Positions 31,800 through 42,747 of a DNA stretch of 64,000 nucleotides are shown in pieces. Source of the DNA: Micrasema longulum (lineage: Eukaryota; Arthropoda; Insecta; Trichoptera; Brachycentridae); NCBI GenBank assembly GCA_022494885.1, contig JAGVSM010004256.1:1-64000 (forward strand), read 5' to 3'. The position numbers and the translations under genes were made by a program. Position 1 is the stretch's first letter, and each line of letters begins with the position of its first letter. The notes beneath the pieces are model-generated. The model did no database searches. It was not told the origin of the DNA and saw only the letters and a program-made list of their open reading frames with translations.

Positions 31800-32010
31800 T
31801 TAAAAATAATATGTCATGTGGAGTAATACATAATACTATTTCAAAAATTTTGGTTTATTCGTAATATGTGTTTGTTGTTTTCTTTTATTAAATAAAAATT
31901 AATTTTCTTGAATGTGGCAGGTGAATTTCATAGAGTATTTTATGGTTTTAAACACTTGTGCAGGGGGCAAAGAGGAACACTTTTCCTTTAAGAAAATGCG
32001 ATTCCCCGTG
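31800..32010 (+). repeat. Direct duplication, unit 1
   Basis: AAAATAATATGTCAT, TTTGGTTTATTCGTAA, GAATGTGGCAGGTGAATTTC, ACTTGTGCAGGGGGCAAAGA recur at 32560-32840. After GTGGCAG (a possible splice acceptor) the + strand stays open (VNFIEYFMVLNTCAGGKEEH, FSFKKMRFPV..). No domain recognised. Confidence 0.7.
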
Positions 32011-32107
32011 GTGTATGCCAAAAATGTCAGCACCATATGTAATGTAATGAAGATGAATGTGGTTATTATGATATGATACCTACCGGTTGATCAATAATAG
32101 AGAAGCC

Positions 32108-32255
32108 TTATTCTGTTGGTAATTCGTTTCGTAAATTCATTCGTATCGTATGAGAAGGAACAAGAGCGAAATACTATTTGATTGCGATAGAGTAAGATGT
32201 ATAAAATATGACGAACGAACGAACTCACGAAACGAAATTGTGACCGAATAAGCCG
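32108..32255. mobile_element. Foldback (148 bp)
   Basis: CTTATTCTGTTGGTAATTCG plus TTTCGT pairs with ACGAAACGAAATTGTGACC plus GAATAAG. It lies between the two units of the direct duplication. Confidence 0.55.
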
Positions 32256-32559
32256 GCAATATTTGCCAGAGAATAAATCGAGGAATAATCGGCAGAACAA
32301 CGTAAGTGACAAATAGTGAATTGTGCAGGAGAAGGTTTTTTTAAAATTTGTGATCTATCTATAATTTTTTTAATTATTCGGTAAATTGGATTTATAATAG
32401 CTGGTTAGTGATAATATTGAAATGATAGCCAAATTGTTTAAATAATTTTTCACTTTTAAGATAGCGGCGGTAACGCTGTTTTGTCTAAAACTCTAACAGT
32501 GGTACGAGCTAGCGTAACCGCCTACATTGTCGTCGGTTACGTTGTTTTGCTCAGCTTAA

Positions 32560-32850
32560 AAATAATATGTCATCGCGTATATATTTTTAAGCGTGGAATG
32601 ATGCGAAGTAATACATAAAATACTATGATTGCCCTAAAATTTTGGTTTATTCGTAAATATTGTATTATTTTGTTGTTTTAATGGCTGTTGTTTTCTTTTA
32701 TTAAATAAAAATTAATTTTCTTGAATGTGGCAGGTGAATTTCATAGAGCTTTTATGTTTTAAACACTTGTGCAGGGGGCAAAGAGGAACACTTTTCCTTT
32801 AAAAAATGCGATTCGCCAAAAATGTAGCTTACGTTGTTCTGCCGATTATG
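32560..32850 (+). repeat. Direct duplication, unit 2
   Basis: Second copy of the 31800-32010 block, about 790 bp downstream at its best-matching part, with extra sequence near 32600-32690 and a different continuation after AAAATGCGATTC. Confidence 0.7.
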
Positions 32851-33420
32851 GCTCAAAATTACCTAATAGAGAGAAGCCATGTAATTTCAAATGACATAAT
32901 GGAATTCTCTAGAAATCAATACCTCCTTGAGTCTAACGTAACATAATATTATAGATAAAACATATTGCGACATACCTACCCTATATTTTTATCACTGAGG
33001 TTACAAATTACCAATGTTATGAAGTTAATGTTATATGCAAGTGTGAAAAAGAATTGTTCTAACACATTGATATATATGCATACACTAGATGCAGCACTAG
33101 GCACCCGTCTTGTGTTCCATTTGACCCAAGTTCCGGAACCAAACTTGTAGTCAGTAAACGCGAAGCAGCGTAAAAAGGACGCGACCTACAGCTTTGAATT
33201 CACAGTAAACTGGCCTAGACAATTAGTCTTTATTACTCTACTACTCAATGGTCACGTGACAAAGATTATTTTTCAGAACATGGTTTTTAAAATATCGTTC
33301 TATGAAGCATCACCTCTATTTAGATTTAAGAATAGTTCGATGGTCCCCGAGAAAATTTAAAGTAAAAATCTATATTTTTCAGTAGCATTTTTTCTAGGGT
33401 CATTTAGTGTTTTCTATATT
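32851..33420. other. Stretch without recognised features
   Basis: No frames or ends of note; a short 61-codon frame at 32965-33150 has no motif. Confidence 0.35.
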
Positions 33421-33945
33421 TGAATTTATTTCAACAGCGCGGGAAAACATTTTCCATATTCCCTTCTCAAAAAATAAATGTTTGAAATAAATGTAAATAT
33501 GAATAACTCCCTAGGGAGCAAATCCATCCAGTCTGCAAGCATTTGGAGTTACTTAAACATTGTTGAGTTACCACCTGGTAAAAGAAGAAGTATAAAAATT
33601 GGAAAATTGTTTTCGGGCGTTGCCTTGTAGGTGATTTGGTTCAGCCGGATGAATCTCATCCACGTGATAAAGGTTTCAGCTCTTTAACTTCACAAAAGTC
33701 AACAGATGGAAGAGTTGAGGGAATGTGGATGTTCAAAGATGAGCAGAATGGTGGACGTTACACAGTGTGTAAAGTGGCCATTTAAACCAGCCAATAACAG
33801 GTCATAAGCCCCGTAAATGCCTAGACTTCCATATTCCCTTCTCAAAAATGTTTTCCCTCTCTGTTGAAATAGATTTAAATATGAATAACTCCCTAGGGAG
33901 AAAGTCCAGCCAGTCTGCAAGCATTTGGACATACTCAAACATTGT
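33421..33945 (+). repeat. Rep-1, tandem copy
   Basis: GAATAACTCCCTAGGGAG at 33501 and 33883 gives a period of 382 bp, with C and B' between. This is the clearest evidence that Rep-1 is a tandem monomer. It opens with an inverted scrap of the B' end (TTTCAACAGCGCGGGAAAAC). Confidence 0.85.
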
Positions 33946-34282
33946 CTTCTATATTTATTTATTTATTTTATAGAAACAGTCAACAATGATTAAATAACAA
34001 AATGAAAATAAGATTGAAAGACTGATATCTATTGGGTCTTAACGTAAGTTGTGTCCGTTTTTATCTGAATTTTAAAATAAGCCATTAGTAAAATAAAACG
34101 GTTGAGGTTGTATGTCATATAAAAAATTCTGCTCTATAAGATATTGTGTCTCCATTTTCGAAACCCCGTCTGTTTGCATTCAATCTCCTTATATTTTTTA
34201 AATAGAATCTTGAAATTTCTCAAGGAATGATTCGATAAACCTGAAAAGTATCTTCGAAAATGTGTAAATTAACACATACATA
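33946..34282. other. Possible LINE tail then unassigned DNA
   Basis: (TATT)n at 33953-33970 followed by AGAAACAGTCAACAATG could be the 3' end of a - strand LINE set into Rep-1. Nothing beyond it. Confidence 0.3.
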
Positions 34283-34804
34283 TTTGCAATATTTTGAGCT
34301 TGTCCAAATGTTTGTAGACAAAAGATTGGATTTCACCCCCTAGGAAGTCATTAAGATAAACAAATTACAACAGGGATGTAAAACATTTTAAATAAGGGAA
34401 TATGGAAGTCTAGGCATTTACAGGGCTAATGATCTGTAATAAGCTGGTTTAAGTGACCACTTTACACACTGTAACATTCACCGTTTTGTCTATGCTTAAA
34501 CATCTATATTTCTTCAATTCTTCCATGATTGATTGGTTGATTTTAATGAAGTTAAAGAGCTGAAACCTTTGTTGTTGTTAAGAGATTGATCTAATCGAAT
34601 TATTTCATCAAATTGGGGAACTGTTTTCAGGCGTTGCCTAGTAAAATTCAATCAAATGAATCTATTTACAACAATAAAGGTTTCAGCTCTTGAAATTCAC
34701 TAAATAAACAGATGGAAGAATTGAAGAAATAAGGATGTTGAAACATAGGCATGAATGTTACTCAGGGTGTAAAGTGCCACACAAACGAGCCAATGACAGG
34801 TTAT
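34283..34804. repeat. Rep-1, left part of a split copy
   Basis: A and B in - orientation (34293-34570), then C and B' in + orientation (34600-34804). The B' block breaks off at AATGACAGGTTAT and resumes at 38574 with AATGACAGGTCAT. Confidence 0.85.
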
Positions 34805-35497
34805 CTTCTTCTTCTTCTTCAGCCTTCTGCCCCCCACGGCGGCTATGTCGTCGGACTATCTTTTTTGAGGTCTTCAAACGCCTCTCTTATTCTTCCAAGG
34901 TCTCCATCTTAACATTTTTGGGGTCTATCTCGTGGGGTCTTGTCTCGCAACATTTCCTGCCGATTGTCACTTCAGTCTTGCTACGCCATCCATATGCGCT
35001 AATTTGGTTCTGTTCCTAATTTCCTCATTTCTTATTCTGTCTCTTAGGCCAAGCATCGATCTTTTCATGGATCGCTGTGTGTATTTGAGCTTTTTTACAT
35101 TTCTTTTGGTAAAGGCCATGATCTCTAATGCATATGTAGTCACTGGCAGTATACATAATTCATATGTTTTCCTTTTCAGACAAATCGGAATTTCTCTATT
35201 TTCTAATATTTGTCTAAGTTTTCCAAAAACTGCTTAAATCATTTATATTCTTCTTGGCAGTTCCACCGTTTGATTTTCTTTGCCCATTTTCGTCTTATAT
35301 CCAAGATATATATTCATCTACTATTTCGAAGATTTTATTGTTAACTGTGATGATCTGGTTTACTGGACTTATAATTTTTGTTTTTGTAATGTTCATATTT
35401 AGACCGATATACAGACTGATTTTACTAGAAGCTTCGTGCAATTAGTTTATCATTTGACTAAATTCATCGATGATTTTAAATATAACTATTATATAAT
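34805..35497 (-). pseudogene. RTE-like LINE, 3' half
   Basis: The - strand reads IIDEFSQMIN, a stop, GLNMNITKTKIISPVNQI, then CLKRKTYELCILPVTTYALE, IMAFTKRNVKKLKYTQRSMK, RSMLGLRDRIRNEEIRNRTK, then a tail of (GAA)n at 34805-34820. These blocks are the RTE-clade pattern after the RT active site. Many stops and shifts. The other half is at 37845-38573; a second LINE lies between. Confidence 0.8.
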
Positions 35498-37844
35498 TTT
35501 ATTTATTTATTTTTTTTATTTAACTTTTTGTACATAATGATTATTTGTACATTGGCGGGCTTATTGCCAAATGGCAATTTCTTCCAACCAACCAATAAAA
35601 TAAAAGTTTAATTTTTATAATTCAAGTTACAGTACATATTCAATAGAAAAAAAAGATTAAAAATTTAAATATATATAAAAATAGAAATAAACGTATTTGT
35701 TTATAAATTACCTTAAATCAAAACTATTACTCAATGGGAAAAGGAAAAAAGAGGAAAGAGGAAAAAGGAAAGAGGAGAGATTAAGGAAGAGAAAGGAGAT
35801 GTTTCTTCAGACGTGATTTAAACAGAGATAATGTAGTAACATCTTTGATGGTGGATGGGAGATGATTCCACAGTCGAGCCGCATGGACACTATATGAGTT
35901 AGAGAAGAAAGAGGAATTGTGTATGGGTATTAAGAGAGTGCCTTGAGAATTAGAACGAAGAGGTAAACCATGAACTGATAAGCGTTGAAATTTTTCACAC
36001 AGGTATATAGGAGCGTTAGGACTATGAAGTACATTGAACAGAAGTGAGAGGGAGTGATAGTCTCTCCGCTGTCTAATTTTGAGCCATTTCAGTTGCCTAC
36101 GATAATCAGAAATGTGGTCATATTTCCTAAGACCAAAAATGTACCTTATGCATGTATTCTGAAGTCGTTCAAGTTTATCGAGTTGCTCACAGCTTAAATC
36201 AGTCATGGAAACATCAGCGTAATCTAAAATGGGTAGTAGTAATGCTTGTACAAGAGTGCATTTAGTACTAATGGGTAAGAATTTTTGCAACCTTCTAAGT
36301 GAGTGTAGACTGAAAAATATTTTGCGGCTTAATTCATTAGTATGAGCTCGCCAGCAGAGATGTTCATCCATTAGTACTCCTAGATTTTTTACGGATTTCC
36401 TGTACTGAATATTGGTACCATTGACAATAAGAGGATTAAGTGAAGGTATGTCTAGCTTACAGAGCAATCTTTGACTACCTGCAAACATAATTTGTGTTTT
36501 AGACGGGTTTATTAGTAAACCATACTCTTTTGTCCATGTTGACACGCAATTTAGTGTTTTAGACATCGATTCTATTGCTTTGCTGGTGTTTTCAGGTCTG
36601 CAATGAAGGTATAATTGTAAATCATCTGCATAGAGATGATATGAACAATTGAGACAATCTGCAATCGGATTAATAAACAGGGAAAATAGTAATGGTGATA
36701 AAACTCCACCTTGAGGTACTCCAGCGGCAATATCGACCCATTCCGATTGATGATCTGGTGTTTTGATGCACTGTTGTCTAGCTCGTAAATACGATCCGAA
36801 CCATTTTATAACCGGTTGTGTCATATTTAGTGTTTTAAGTCTAGCCAACAAAAGATCGAAATCCACAGAGTTGAAAGCGCTACTGAAGTCGAGTAATGTT
36901 ATCAAGGTTATCATTTTGTTATTCATTGCGTATCTAATGTCATCTGTAACCTTGATTAAAGCGGTGGTTGTACTATGGCCCGCACGAAAACCTGATTGAT
37001 TGGGATCAAGAAGATTATTTGACAATAGATAATTATTTAGCTGATTATATACAACTCGTTCAATGACTTTGCAAAAAATTGGAAGAATAGATATGGGTCT
37101 GTAATCTTTGACAGAAACTGGTAAAGAAATTTTGGGAAGTGGTATAATAAATGCTTTTTTCCAAGCTTCAGGAAAATCTCCAGTATTTAAAGAAAAGTTT
37201 ATAATGTGAGTAATAACCGGTAAGATAATAGGAAAAATAAAGTGTATCAATCTCATACTCAGCTGATCACTGCCCATAGATTTGGTTTTTATAGAAAGTA
37301 AAATACGTTGTATATCAGTTTCTTGAACGGAAGAAAATAAAAACGGTGGATAATTGTAAGAAGCTGCCATACTTAAACGTCGGAGAGTGTCGGATTTAGT
37401 GCTGACATCCAGTATTAGTGGAGGTGTAGCAAAGTGAGTATTGAGATCGTCTAGTTTGACAGTTGAAGATAATGTTATCTTAGGTTTACCGGCGCCAAGA
37501 GATTTTAAAAACGACCAGGATTTACTAGTAGAGTTTTGATTTAAGTTTGTGAGGATATATTTCCTTCTGGCATTTCTGCACAATTGGTTGCAACGATTTC
37601 GCAGGACTCTGAAGGCTTCCCATTTTTGAGATGAAGCATTTGACTTAAGTTTAGACTTTGCTTTGTCACGTTTCGCCATTAGTTGAATAATGTCACTGGT
37701 AAGCCAAGGGGTAGGTGGATATTTAAGTTTTACAGATCTCATAGGAGCATGAATGTCAAACAGACCAGTAATCATTCTGTTAAAAGTTTCAACTTTTTCA
37801 TCAATGGTCTCTAGATTATTAATAACTGACCAGTTTAAACATTT
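35498..37844 (-). mobile_element. LINE (CR1/Jockey-superfamily), 5'-truncated, RT frame intact
   Basis: A 2.35-kb insertion in the RT active-site region of the RTE-like LINE, flanked by TATAAT (35492-35497 and 37845-37850). The 3' UTR on the - strand holds the stem TTGCCATTTGGCAA before an (AAAT)n tail, as at 7036-7140. The 5' truncation removed the endonuclease. Its RT frame is described separately. Confidence 0.85.
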
Positions 37845-37856
37845 TATAATCAGCAA
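35781..37856 (-). CDS. LINE ORF2 reverse transcriptase, C-terminal 690 residues
   Basis: Uninterrupted frame of 691 codons; the first few come from the flanking RTE sequence and the initiating codon is TTG, so the true start has been lost. Function in an intact element: target-primed reverse transcription of its own RNA. Residues about 1-200 are the linker after the missing endonuclease. The RT follows: VKDYRPISILPIFCKVIERV (~249-268), QSGFRAGHSTTTALI (~287-301), LLDFSSAFNSVD (~320-331), GVPQGGVLSPLLF (~379-391), and the catalytic YADD at ~409-412. The C-terminus has RLWNHLPSTI and FKSRLKKHL. RT core motifs are complete, so this is a young copy, but without endonuclease and promoter it should be dead. 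Clade by resemblance only. Confidence 0.9.
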   Translation of the reverse strand: MLIIKCLNWSVINNLETIDEKVETFNRMITGLFDIHAPMRSVKLKYPPTPWLTSDIIQLMAKRDKAKSKLKSNASSQKWEAFRVLRNRCNQLCRNARRKYILTNLNQNSTSKSWSFLKSLGAGKPKITLSSTVKLDDLNTHFATPPLILDVSTKSDTLRRLSMAASYNYPPFLFSSVQETDIQRILLSIKTKSMGSDQLSMRLIHFIFPIILPVITHIINFSLNTGDFPEAWKKAFIIPLPKISLPVSVKDYRPISILPIFCKVIERVVYNQLNNYLLSNNLLDPNQSGFRAGHSTTTALIKVTDDIRYAMNNKMITLITLLDFSSAFNSVDFDLLLARLKTLNMTQPVIKWFGSYLRARQQCIKTPDHQSEWVDIAAGVPQGGVLSPLLFSLFINPIADCLNCSYHLYADDLQLYLHCRPENTSKAIESMSKTLNCVSTWTKEYGLLINPSKTQIMFAGSQRLLCKLDIPSLNPLIVNGTNIQYRKSVKNLGVLMDEHLCWRAHTNELSRKIFFSLHSLRRLQKFLPISTKCTLVQALLLPILDYADVSMTDLSCEQLDKLERLQNTCIRYIFGLRKYDHISDYRRQLKWLKIRQRRDYHSLSLLFNVLHSPNAPIYLCEKFQRLSVHGLPLRSNSQGTLLIPIHNSSFFSNSYSVHAARLWNHLPSTIKDVTTLSLFKSRLKKHLLSLP

Positions 37857-38573
37857 TAAGGGGACTCAGATACGTGACATCTATCTTCAGTCCCTTGTTA
37901 TCCCAGTTGAAGGTTTTAAATACATCTTTTAAGGCTAACGTGAATAGTTTTGGTGAAATTGTCTCACCTTGTCAAACACCTTTTTGTATTTTTATTTTTC
38001 AATCTAAGTGTCATTAATTATAAAAGTAATTGTTGCATTTTCATTTATAAAATTTATTGGTTGTATATATCTAGAGTCTATTCTTGCATTTTGGAGTGCC
38101 TCGATAGTTGCCCATTTTTCAACTGAATTGAATGTTTACTGGTAATCAATAAAAGCTAAATGTATAGTTTATTATACTTCGTTGTTATCGTTAATGTCCG
38201 AATGTGATCTTTGGTTTTAAAAACTTTTGCGAAAACCAGCTTGCTAACAGGTTGGTAACTATAAAATTTTCGGATAAAGTGATTTGTTGTGATCTTTCTT
38301 AACAACTTTTACAGATGAGAAAGCAAATTAATTCTTTCGCGGAGCCTATTAACCGCTATCGGACGCGTCCCCAGGCGGTGGATAGGGGAATGCTCGGCAG
38401 ATATGTAGGGTAGGAGGGAAATAAAATACCTCCCGTGGACCAACAAGTGTGTGGCGTCTGACCCAGAATGGGCGGCTAAAAACAGCGTCGGCTTCCTATG
38501 TTAAGAGCGGCTGAAACTCAAAACTCACTAACCCGTCTGGCAAGCGTGGTGTTCAAATGCTAAACTCCTTCTA
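37845..38573 (-). pseudogene. RTE-like LINE, 5' part with internal deletion
   Basis: From the 5' end on the - strand: a G+C-rich leader (38570-38345, including GGTCCACGGGAGGTATTTTA and CCGCCTGGGGACGCGTCC), then directly the RT region: QAGFRKSF, LAFIDYQ, NSVEKWATIEALQNARIDSR, GVRQGETISPKLFTLALKDV, FKTFNW, up to LSPLIADY where the younger LINE cuts in. The endonuclease and first RT motifs are missing, so an internal deletion joined leader and RT. Several stops. Confidence 0.75.
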
Positions 38574-38670
38574 AATGACAGGTCATAAGCCCTGTAAATG
38601 CTTAGACTTCCATATTCTCTTCTCTTAAATGTTCTCCATCCCTGTTGTAATTTGTTAACATACATATTTA
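38574..38670 (+). repeat. Rep-1, right part of the split copy
   Basis: AATGACAGGTCATAAGCCC, GTAAATGCTTAGACTTCC, CATCCCTGTTGTAATTTG: the end of the B' block begun at 34690. The 13-bp overlap with 34792-34804 (one mismatch) is the target duplication of the RTE-like LINE. Confidence 0.85.
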
Positions 38671-39444
38671 TAAGAAAATTATACAACAGCTATATTTAAA
38701 TGTATAAAGAGTCCATGCGTGTGACGTCAGCATAGCACAAATAGACCATCTCCAATGATTCGTCACTCAGCAGCATTAAAAGTGTCATGGCAATAATCAC
38801 CACTAATAGATAGTATTGTATTGTTAATAGTGACGTCAATCATGTTAACTGTAGACAATAGCTTCACTTGAGCAGTATTTCCACAATAATCTAAGTCAGG
38901 TGGAATCCGAGTATTACTCATGAAATCAGTCAGTATTGATTGACTATTCTAGTCCCAAAACAGAATATACATAATATTACGAAGATCATTACTTGGGTAT
39001 GTAGAAACCGAATATTTTATTTTTTGTTTGTATGTATAAATAAAGATACATTTAAAATGAATTTATGAATTAGTATTATTCATCATATTATATTAAAATA
39101 AAATTATTATAGTAATATCGAGTTGCTTTAACCGTCTAACTAGGGTAAGTAACCCTGTTCTGAGATAGTCAAAAATATATTATTTCAAAATAAGTGTCCC
39201 AAAACAAAGTTTTGTTTTTGATATAGCACAATAAAAAGAGAGACGTCCATAAAAATAACCCTTATCAATTATTGAAACATATTTTACGAAATTATTTTTT
39301 AAAAATACAGTCATCTTAATGTTATCCTTCACTTTATGGCTCTCATATGAGATAAACGAAGAGCAGAATTCCTCTGGATAGTTTGGCACGTAGTCTCTGT
39401 AATGGTTGCCTTTTTGTGTTGGATATTTTATTTTAACTGCACCT
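38671..39444. other. Stretch without recognised features
   Basis: Short frames only (39180-39389 on the - strand has no motif). Nothing supportable. Confidence 0.35.
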
Positions 39445-39679
39445 GGGCCCCGATTACAATGGGAAGTTAGCAGGTTTTATAAAGAAAAACCGATAGTTAT
39501 GTACGAAAATGAGTATATTTTCATGAAAATTTAAAGTATCTTCGTCGAGTATCTTCAGATAATTGAATATGTTTAAAAGAAAAAATTGTTTGCTATTCTG
39601 CTTTTCATATAGAAAGCTTAATTTTACTTTGTAGATAAAATTGAAGATAAATTTTAACTTCGCATTGTAATTGAGGCCC
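39445..39679. mobile_element. GGGCC-ended foldback, complete copy
   Basis: Starts GGGCCCCGATTACAATGGG and ends with the complement of GGGCCTCAATTACAATGCG, 235 bp. Relatives: 1765-1890, 15830-16050, 22786-23305, 61550-61610. The - strand frame over it is a by-product. No target duplication resolved. Confidence 0.7.
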
Positions 39680-40794
39680 AGAAAACCCAGTTTATCGGCA
39701 AAACTTTTCGATTTAAGATCATATGAGTGGTCTTTTTCCAAAACCTGTTATCTTCCTAAGGCGATATATATAAATCTAGAAAAATAATATTTAACTGCGT
39801 TTGTAACTTGTTTTCTCACATTCTGTCTTTAGTGAATTTTACCAGAATACCGACGACAAATTAATACACATTTTTTCTGAAAAAAAAATGTGGTTATAAA
39901 TAATTACTTTAAAAATCAATTAACAAAACATAACAATTTGATCAAGAACATGTGTCGGTCTTCCATTAGCTTTCATCAATCTCTCCGCGCTTAATTTCAC
40001 AAACAAAAGTAGTTTATATCTTCATGAGCTTGAAACTCTTACATTTCCACGGTTCTGGCGTTATATTATGCATATTTTGTCCTACATAAAAGTATTTACT
40101 GTCTCTGTCAAAGAAGTTCTAACCGTTTGTAGAAAAATCATATCGCTATTGAAACTCCAAGCCTCACAATGATGAAAAACTGATATTTAACCTGAACACG
40201 AGGAAGTAGTATTACAATATATTTTTGCCATGTCTTTGTAGGATTTTTGTTTACTATTCTTACTACTAATATGTATTTCATTGTTTGCTATTATTCTTTT
40301 TTTTAAATACTCTGTAAAATTTTATTTATATTGTAAAAAAAAACAAAAAAAATATAATAAAATAATTCAATTTTTCAAAAAATAATTAATAATGTATTGT
40401 TGATAATTTGAACAAACTGCTACAAATTGATCTCATTGCGTAATTTATAAAAGTTCTAATGTAAAATGGGGATGAAATTGAATCAAATTTTTTTTTAAAT
40501 TAATTTTTTATTCCAGCTTAACTGTTGCTTAAGAAAATGTAGTCATTGTTTTTTTAATTCCGCAAATTCAAAATTTATTTACTCCCGTACCTACTGAAAT
40601 TATGAAGCGGCGAGTTTATATTTGATGACTGGTATCCGTAAGCCTGTCTCTATTTTTTTATGCTTATGTTAGTAGTCAGCTTTACACTGAAAAATTCGCT
40701 TTTTTGTTTTACACCTAGCTTTACGCAGGTTTGTTTGTATCAAAAATCTAGAATTCATTACGCAATCCATAGTGTAGATACACGTGTAATAAAA
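39680..40794. other. Stretch without recognised features
   Basis: Homopolymer-rich; no element ends seen. Confidence 0.35.
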
Positions 40795-40900
40795 TAATTA
40801 TGAGGCCACTGGGTAACATTTACCATTTTGCCTATGTTTAAAAATTGACATTCTTCCAACTGTTGATTTTTGTAAATTTAATATGCTGAAACTTTTTTTC
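40795..40900 (-). repeat. Rep-1 fragment
   Basis: GAGGCCACTGGGTAACATTT, ACCATTTTGCCTATG, CAACTGTTGATTTTTG: part of block B in - orientation, decayed. Confidence 0.6.
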
Positions 40901-41551
40901 TTTTTTTTGTTGCAATATATTAACTAAAATTCATTTTAGCAGATTGAAAACACGACTACATCACTTCCGGTATTTAAATTAAATATATAATCAAAACATA
41001 ACGCAATATAAATCATTATTATTTTTTTATAACCAGTATTTACTGTCAATAATGCTAGTTTTATTACGTCCAATGCCATAAGCATCATTTTTCCGTCAAC
41101 GTCACAGCCCGTTTGTTCAAATTAAGAATACCGGAGTAAACTTTCCCTCGCCCGCCCACGCCACCATTACGCGCGGAGATTTCGAAAATAGAACACTCGA
41201 TATTATTTCCTGCTAGAAGGTCAAGAGCGCCAAAACGGAAATTGCAGGAAGTGCTTTTTTGCAAATTTCGAAACAGTGTCCGCCAAATTATGATTTCGAT
41301 TGACATCAATGTATGTAAATAATATTTTATTCGATACTTAAAAGACGCGTAAAACCCGATGCCATATTTAATTACCTACTTCCTCACACACATTTAAAAA
41401 TATATAAGGTAAGGTATTTATTAACCTTCTAATAATTTCACATTAAAAAGTTTGCTCACAAATGTATAAAAATATTTTAAATGTTTGTAGAAAAATATTA
41501 GATTTTAATCGAGGCACGATGGGTTTTATCGATATATATCGATAAAATATT
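40901..41551. other. Unassigned; G+C-richer patch at 41090-41310
   Basis: CCCTCGCCCGCCCACGCC and ATTACGCGCGGAG give a local rise in G+C and CpG. A 74-codon frame (41085-41309, -) spans it, with no motif. It could be an eroded regulatory or exon sequence. Confidence 0.3.
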
Positions 41552-41893
41552 TTTATAATAATTATTATTATTATAATCATGGTTTATTAAGAAAAATAAC
41601 AATTGTTTATCAACTACATACACAATTAGGTAATAGATTTCTCTGGATCATGTTTAGTCTGCCTAACTAGGTACAACCTGTTTTAAGGAAGACATTTTTA
41701 TGCAAAATAAACAATAACATCACTACCTACTAATTTACTTACTATACAGTTATATAATATTAATTTAAACCATTTATTATTTAAAAATGCATTTTGAGTA
41801 AATTTTCCGATTTTTCTCGACCTAAACCATATATATATAAATAGTTGATGGACGAAGATTTTTAAATTTAAAATATCTAATTTTATAAAAAGC
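41552..41893 (-). mobile_element. LINE family L10, 3' UTR
   Basis: Reverse complement of 47880-48095: GTCTGCCTAACTAGGTACAA, TTTATGCAAAATAAACAATA. Ends in (ATT)n at 41552-41580. Last codons at the high end only. Confidence 0.75.
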
Positions 41894-41929
41894 AATAATG
41901 GGGTTATTATGATTTTTCCAAATATTAAA

Positions 41930-42042
41930 ATTTTCGGACCGTTTTCTTTTAACCGTAAATGACCCTATTTGAAAATGGGAAACAAGTTGTGGTAGAGCGG
42001 GGTTCGAAACTCTGACCTTTAATCCGTAGATTCACGATAAGT
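41930..42042 (-). mobile_element. tRNA-derived SINE (family 2), head cut off
   Basis: The - strand reads TTATCGTGAATCTACGG, B box GAGTTTCGAACCCC, CTACCACAACTTG, then the body. The first bases of the head are replaced by the start of the adjoining SINE 1. Confidence 0.7.
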
Positions 42043-42215
42043 GGCCTCCATAATGTAACGGTTAAGATGCTTGTCTCAAACGCGGAAGGTTCCGGATTCG
42101 ATTCCCGGTAAAAACACAAAAAATAAAATGTGGTTTTTCTCGAGACTGGGTGTTCTGTGGTGTAAATTCACCACTGTAATTGATTGCAATTCACCACTGC
42201 AAAAAAAATAATCTA
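42043..42215 (+). mobile_element. tRNA-derived SINE (family 1), divergent copy
   Basis: GGCCTCCATAATGTAACGG, AAGATGCTTGTCTC, B box region GGATTCGATTCCC, then ACTGGGTGTTCTGTGG. More diverged than the copies at 31227 and 63025. Head-to-head with a SINE 2. Confidence 0.8.
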
Positions 42216-42324
42216 TAGGCATTAACGAATTTTGTGGAATATTTATGATTATTGTAATATCAAATACTAAAGTTATATAAATTAAAAATTATTTACTATA
42301 AAGTAAATATTAGTTTCTTTTATT

Positions 42325-42747
42325 TTCTAATGAGGAACTTCAGCCCTACGGGAAATCGGAAACATAAAAGTTTTCTTATACGCTGCAAAAAAAAGAGCAT
42401 TAAATCATACTGCGAAGATTTTTGTAAATGTACGAAAAAAATGTTTTAATGAAAACGAACTACTTTGAACGATGTCACTAGTTTATATGAATCAACCAAT
42501 GATAAGAGAGTTAAGGAAGATTTCCGGTTTACGGTGATTCAACGAACCAATCGAAAGAACCGATCGGGAAGAATTGGAATAGAACCTGAGACGTCACACA
42601 CGCAGTAATTTTATTAACATAAAAAGGTTTTAAAAAATCATATCGCTTATAATACGACACTCGAAATTTAAAAAAAAAACTGGCTTAGTTTAAAAGTCAA
42701 TTAAAAAAAATATATTTTAAAAAACTACTAAAATTCCTCATTGGAGA
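42325..42747 (+). mobile_element. MITE family D, complete copy
   Basis: CTAATGAGGAACTTCAGCCC at the left; the complement of CCAATGAGGAATTTTAG at the right; 423 bp. Contains GAGACGTCACACACGC. Best reference copy of the family. Confidence 0.7.

Noticed and set aside
36763..36999. 78-codon + strand frame
   Set aside because: Antisense shadow of the RT frame at 35781-37856.
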